NCBI GenBank assembly: GCA_021779875.1
Contig: JAJXZV010000333.1
Location: 1 to 9,849, forward strand
DNA length: 9,849 nucleotides
Direction of reading: 5' to 3'
Source: Pseudomonadota bacterium
Lineage (GTDB): Bacteria > Pseudomonadota > Gammaproteobacteria > Steroidobacterales > Steroidobacteraceae
The notes beneath the pieces are model-generated. The model was not told the DNA's origin. It ran no database searches and saw only the letters and a program-made list of their open reading frames with translations. Shown here one piece after another: positions 7,533-9,849 of this stretch (its first letter is position 1; each line of letters opens with the position of its first letter). The position numbers and the translations under genes are program-made.

Positions 7533-8078
7533 TCAGTCGGGCCGGTTCCCGACCGCCGCGTGGCGGCGGACGCCGTCCAGGAGTTCGGCGTGCGCGGCTT
7601 CGGCGCCGGCCCAGCCGACGACCTTGACCCACTTGCCGGGCTCCAGGTCCTTGTAGTGCTCGAAGAAGTGCTGGATCTGCTTCAGCCGCACCTCGGGCAC
7701 GTCGGCGATGGTCTTCCAGTGCTTGAACTGCGGGCAGATGTCGTCGGCGGGCACCGCCAGGAGCTTGGCGTCGCCGCCCGCCTCGTCATCCATCTGCAGC
7801 AGGCCGAGGGCGCGGCAGCGGACCACCACGCCGGGAAACAGGGGGAAGGGGGTGTGCACGAGCACGTCGACCGGGTCGTCGTCCGCGGCGAGGGTGTGCG
7901 GCACATAGCCGTAGTTCGCCGGATAGTGCATGGCCGTCATCATGAAGCGATCGACGAACACGGCGCCCGAGGCCTTGTCGACCTCGTACTTGATCGGATC
8001 GGCATTCATCGGAATCTCGATGATGACATTGAATTCCTGGGGCAGGTTGTCGCCGGCGCTGACTTCATTGATGCTCAT
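7533..8078 (-). CDS. ppa: Inorganic pyrophosphatase (family I)
   Basis: Hydrolyses pyrophosphate to two phosphates, driving biosynthetic reactions (including the PyrE and tRNA-charging reactions) forward; cytosolic, Mg-dependent. 181 aa (E. coli 176). The PPase signature DDDPVDV lies at 66-72, with metal ligands expected at Asp66, Asp71 and Asp103 (the last in [15 protein letters not shown]). Also visible: [19 protein letters not shown] (20-38), [20 protein letters not shown] (41-60) and [20 protein letters not shown] near the C terminus. The ATG at 8076-8078 gives MSINEVSAG, matching the E. coli start; GAGG lies somewhat far upstream. A perfect 6-bp hairpin (7536-7541 with 7548-7553) lies in the last codons, just beyond the convergent clsC-like stop. 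Confidence 0.97.
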   Translation of the reverse strand: MSINEVSAGDNLPQEFNVIIEIPMNADPIKYEVDKASGAVFVDRFMMTAMHYPANYGYVPHTLAADDDPVDVLVHTPFPLFPGVVVRCRALGLLQMDDEAGGDAKLLAVPADDICPQFKHWKTIADVPEVRLKQIQHFFEHYKDLEPGKWVKVVGWAGAEAAHAELLDGVRRHAAVGNRPD

Positions 8079-8239
8079 GCTCGAAAGGAACCTCGATGGC
8101 GGGGATCGCGGCGCAGCATACCGGTTTGCGATGGCCGGTGGCGGCGACCTATCATCATCTTAATTGCGGCGGCGCGGTGGTTGTGCTTCAGTGCGGCAAC
8201 CAGGGTGTCGATCCCTGCGAGAATTCAGCGATCTGCGAG

Positions 8240-8268
8240 TTGACATATTGCATGCCGCGATGTGTAAA
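8240..8268 (+). promoter_or_regulatory. Sigma-70-type promoter for the VPEID-CTERM gene
   Basis: A perfect TTGACA (8240-8245) is followed after 17 nt by TGTAAA (8263-8268; four of six consensus bases). Predicted start near 8275, giving a leader of about 85 nt before the GTG at 8360. A second candidate, TATGAT at 8298-8303, lacks a good -35. This is the best two-part promoter seen in the window. Confidence 0.5.
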
Positions 8269-8346
8269 GTCGCACGTCGCGAACTGGCGACAGCGCGTAT
8301 GATGTTTGCGTATGAGGCCTCCCAGGGATTGGCCGTCAATAGAGTG

Positions 8347-8352
8347 AAGGAG
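8347..8352 (+). promoter_or_regulatory. Strong ribosome binding site deciding a GTG start
   Basis: AAGGAG lies 7 nt before GTG at 8360, close to ideal. It fixes the start of the small secreted protein despite the non-ATG codon and suggests high translation compared with the weak sites elsewhere in the window. Confidence 0.85.
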
Positions 8353-8359
8353 ACAGGAC

Positions 8360-8614
8360 GTGCGTACGTTGATAGCGGCTTTGTTGATCACCTTGTCAGG
8401 ATCGGCGTTGGCGATGGCCGATGGCCAGCAGTTCTTCCAGCGCGGCAATCACGAGTGGCAACGGGACAGCTGGAACCACCACGATTCGAACGACGGATCC
8501 GAGGGATCCGGCGGATCCGTGAGCGCTCCGGAGATCGATGCGAGTTCCGCGGTGGCGGCATTCATGCTGCTCGCCGGCGGCCTGATCGTGCTGCGCTCCC
8601 GGGTTCGTAGTTAA
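8360..8614 (+). CDS. Small secreted protein with VPEID-type CTERM sorting signal
   Basis: 84-aa precursor, predicted substrate of the exosortase encoded convergently next door. N-terminal signal peptide MRTLIAALLITLSGSALA (1-18, AxA-type cleavage site). The mature middle is only about 40 residues, hydrophilic, with His/Asp/Trp (HEWQRDSWNHHDSND) then a Gly/Ser linker GSEGSGGS. The C terminus is tripartite as in sorting signals: SAPEID (55-60), one hydrophobic helix (ASSAVAAFMLLAGGLIVL, 61-78) and a short basic tail (RSRVRS). PEID rather than PEP matches the VPEID-CTERM family (TIGR04161 from memory). No cysteine. GTG start fixed by an AAGGAG site. The linker is encoded by three 9-bp repeats each starting GGATCC (8495-8521). 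What the mature peptide does is unknown; the middle matches nothing I recognise. Confidence 0.85.
   Translation: MRTLIAALLITLSGSALAMADGQQFFQRGNHEWQRDSWNHHDSNDGSEGSGGSVSAPEIDASSAVAAFMLLAGGLIVLRSRVRS
8495..8521 (+). repeat. Three tandem 9-bp repeats in the linker coding region
   Basis: GGATCCGAG, GGATCCGGC and GGATCCGTG follow one another in frame, encoding GSE, GSG and GSV just before the PEID motif. The first six or seven bases are identical in each unit, at codon level as well as protein level, which suggests slippage or recent duplication. Confidence 0.85.
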
Positions 8615-8623
8615 GAGTTCGAT

Positions 8624-8652
8624 GAGCCGGCCGGCGGCACGCCGGCCGGCTC
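8624..8652. terminator. Perfect GC-rich inverted repeat between convergent genes
   Basis: Arms GAGCCGGCCGGCG (8624-8636) and CGCCGGCCGGCTC (8640-8652) are perfectly complementary, 13 bp, with loop GCA. It fills the 40-base gap between the stop of the sorted-protein gene (8614) and that of the exosortase gene (8655), so it can fold in both transcripts. Neither side carries a T-run, so this is a likely bidirectional transcription end or 3'-end stabiliser rather than a classic intrinsic terminator. Confidence 0.6.
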
Positions 8653-8654
8653 GT

Positions 8655-9849
8655 TCACCACCACTGCCACTCGCCCAAGGCCAGCACGCCCGCGGCGAGC
8701 AGCGCGTTGGTTGTGGCGTGCGCGACGATCGCTTCCCCGATTTTCCCGGTGCGTTTCGCGACCAGGGCGTAGGCCAGTCCGGCGAGCAGGCCCGGCGCCC
8801 AGAACGCGCCGTGCATCAGGGCGAACAGGGCGGAACTGCCTAGCACCGCCCAGGGCGTGGCCTCGCCGAAAGTCACCCGCGTGACGTCCGCCGCGACCAG
8901 GCGGCGCATCAGATAGCCTCGGAAGGCCAGTTCCTCCGCGATCGGCACCGTGACCAGCGAGGCCACCAGCCGGCTGCCGATCCAGGTCGCCCGCGCGGCG
9001 GGTGACATCAGCCGCAGGGCTTCGGCCATGTCCGCATGCGGGGCCACGAGCGCCGCGTACCCGATCCACACCGCGAACACCAACACGCCGACCAGCGGTG
9101 CGCGCCAGCTCGCACCGAAGTCGAGTCCGCCATACCGGCGGCGATACAGCCACAGCACGGCGAGCGCGCCGATCAGGCGCAATGCGTAGAACCGATCGAA
9201 GCCCGCGGACATCGCCCGCGCGAGGAACCCCGCGGCGAGGATCGCGAGGAAGGGCATCAGCAGGGGCGCGACGGGATTGTCCGTCCAGGCGGGCGGCGGG
9301 CGCAACGCGCGGTGCAGCCACGCGCTGCCGCGCGCCACATAGGCGACGCTGAACGCCGCGGCGTTGAAGCCGATCCAGCCGGCCTGCGAATGAAAGCCGA
9401 CGATCGCGACCGCGCGATGCCCCGCATTGCCGATGAGCAACAAGGCGGCGATCCGCAGCACGTTCAAGGCGAACACCAGCAGCACGCCGGCCGGCAGCAC
9501 GGTCAGCGCGCGCGGGAAGCGGTACTCGTCGCGAAAATACCAGAGCCACGCCGTGCAGAAGGCGATCATCAGGCCGACGCCCTCGAGCCCCGAGCACTCG
9601 GCCGATATCGTGACCGCAAAGTGCGGCGCGAACAGCGTCAAGGTGCGCGGGTCGGTGTGCAATCCGGGCAGCACCGGGGTGAGCAGTCCCGCGACCAAGC
9701 GAAAGGTGAGCTCGGCCGTCGGCGACCACAGCCACTGGCTCACCCCGATCAGCAGCACGGCGAGGGATGCGGGAACCCAGGCAAACAGCGCGAGGCCCGC
9801 CACCGGCCGCAGCGCCGCGCGCCACGCGGCCAGCGGCGCGATGCCCGCG
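8655..9849 (-). CDS. xrtE: Exosortase E / CPBP protease fusion (VPEID-CTERM system), 5' end cut by window
   Basis: Polytopic inner-membrane enzyme predicted to cleave the PEID sorting signal and transfer or release the protein, with a second protease domain. The frame is open to the right edge; a GTG at 9801-9803 exists but 15 more in-frame codons precede it, so the N terminus probably lies outside. Numbering from 9803: exosortase core with catalytic Cys70 in ISAECSGLEGVGLM, Arg117 in ALNVLRIAALLL and His138 in VGFHSQAGWIGF, the Cys/Arg/His set of exosortases. About residues 235-376 form a CPBP (CAAX-protease-like) domain: AEELAFRGYLMRRL (Glu290, Glu291, Arg295), FALMH (Phe327, His331) and HATTN (His362, Asn366). 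This fusion is the hallmark of exosortase E (TIGR04162 from memory). It converges on its presumed substrate gene 40 bases away. Many hydrophobic segments throughout. Confidence 0.88.
   Translation of the reverse strand, partial: AGIAPLAAWRAALRPVAGLALFAWVPASLAVLLIGVSQWLWSPTAELTFRLVAGLLTPVLPGLHTDPRTLTLFAPHFAVTISAECSGLEGVGLMIAFCTAWLWYFRDEYRFPRALTVLPAGVLLVFALNVLRIAALLLIGNAGHRAVAIVGFHSQAGWIGFNAAAFSVAYVARGSAWLHRALRPPPAWTDNPVAPLLMPFLAILAAGFLARAMSAGFDRFYALRLIGALAVLWLYRRRYGGLDFGASWRAPLVGVLVFAVWIGYAALVAPHADMAEALRLMSPAARATWIGSRLVASLVTVPIAEELAFRGYLMRRLVAADVTRVTFGEATPWAVLGSSALFALMHGAFWAPGLLAGLAYALVAKRTGKIGEAIVAHATTNALLAAGVLALGEWQWW

Larger units (their letters stand above)
8079..8359. other. Divergent control region between ppa and the sorted-protein gene
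   Basis: 281 bases with no convincing gene. The ppa side holds a minus-strand TATGCT (8120 to 8115), a possible -10, and ACCGG/CCGGT arms (8120-8124, 8135-8139). The middle is locally AT-richer and holds small perfect inverted repeats: TGGTTG/CAACCA (8178-8183, 8197-8202), CAGGG/CCCTG (8201-8205, 8213-8217) and GTCGC/GCGAC (8276-8280, 8287-8291). The right side holds the plus-strand promoter and ribosome site listed separately. Whether the hairpins form in RNA depends on where transcription starts; the last would lie in the leader of the 8360 gene. Confidence 0.5.

Noticed and set aside
8201..8217. 5-bp stem with 7-base loop resembling a tRNA T-arm
   Set aside because: The loop TGTCGAT does not fit TTCRANY, and no matching acceptor, D or anticodon stems were found around it.
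8236..8252. Possible sigma-54 site (TTGCA at 8248-8252), as seen at some PEP-CTERM loci
   Set aside because: The required GG-containing -24 element is absent at the right spacing; the TTGACA sigma-70 reading fits better.
8495..8521. Three GGATCC sites as a cloning or vector artefact
   Set aside because: They sit in frame inside a natural precursor with signal peptide and sorting tail, flanked by ordinary genomic sequence.
8164..8610. 148-codon plus-strand open frame overlapping the sorted-protein gene
   Set aside because: It lacks a ribosome site and domain features, and it is out of frame with the clear signal-peptide/CTERM protein.
9801..9803. GTG as the true start of the exosortase gene
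   Set aside because: The frame stays open for 15 more codons to the window edge, no ribosome site is evident, and exosortase E proteins usually have more N-terminal membrane segments.

Overview
The window is a GC-rich, densely packed bacterial chromosome segment. Housekeeping proteins (CoaBC, PyrE, TrmB, Ppa, an AmpG-type permease, a DUF6763-type protein) resemble gammaproteobacterial families, so the source is probably a high-GC gammaproteobacterium; genus cannot be read from the sequence. No tRNA, rRNA, CRISPR array, insertion sequence or phage gene was seen.

Layout. (1) Positions 1-2535, minus strand: pyrE, a periplasmic DUF4124 coiled-coil protein and coaBC (cut by the left edge) form a likely three-gene operon; the last two overlap in TTGA. 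(2) 2536-2643: short divergent control region with an extended -10 element. (3) 2644-7525: units alternating in strand: ampG-type muropeptide permease (+), DUF6763-type small acidic protein (-), MarC-family membrane protein (+), trmB (-), then a two-gene plus-strand unit of a small unknown membrane protein and a ClsC-like phospholipase-D-family lipoprotein. (4) 7533-8078: ppa, minus strand. (5) 8079-8359: a 281-base control region with a TTGACA-type promoter and small hairpins. (6) 8360-9849: the most notable part, a tiny secreted protein ending in an APEID-type CTERM sorting signal (plus), convergent with an exosortase fused to a CPBP (CAAX-like) protease (minus, cut by the right edge).

The last two genes make a self-contained processing system: a signal-peptide precursor with a C-terminal PEID/TM/basic tail, and the membrane enzyme expected to cut it. 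This matches the exosortase E / VPEID-CTERM family pair known from bioinformatics (TIGR04161/TIGR04162 as I recall them), whose biological role is, to my knowledge, not established. The rest is core metabolism and envelope work: CoA and pyrimidine synthesis, tRNA m7G46 modification, pyrophosphate removal, muropeptide uptake and phospholipid synthesis. Convergent neighbours are packed extremely tightly (13, -3, 7 and 40 bases apart), and marC and trmB share a CTAG for their opposing stop codons.
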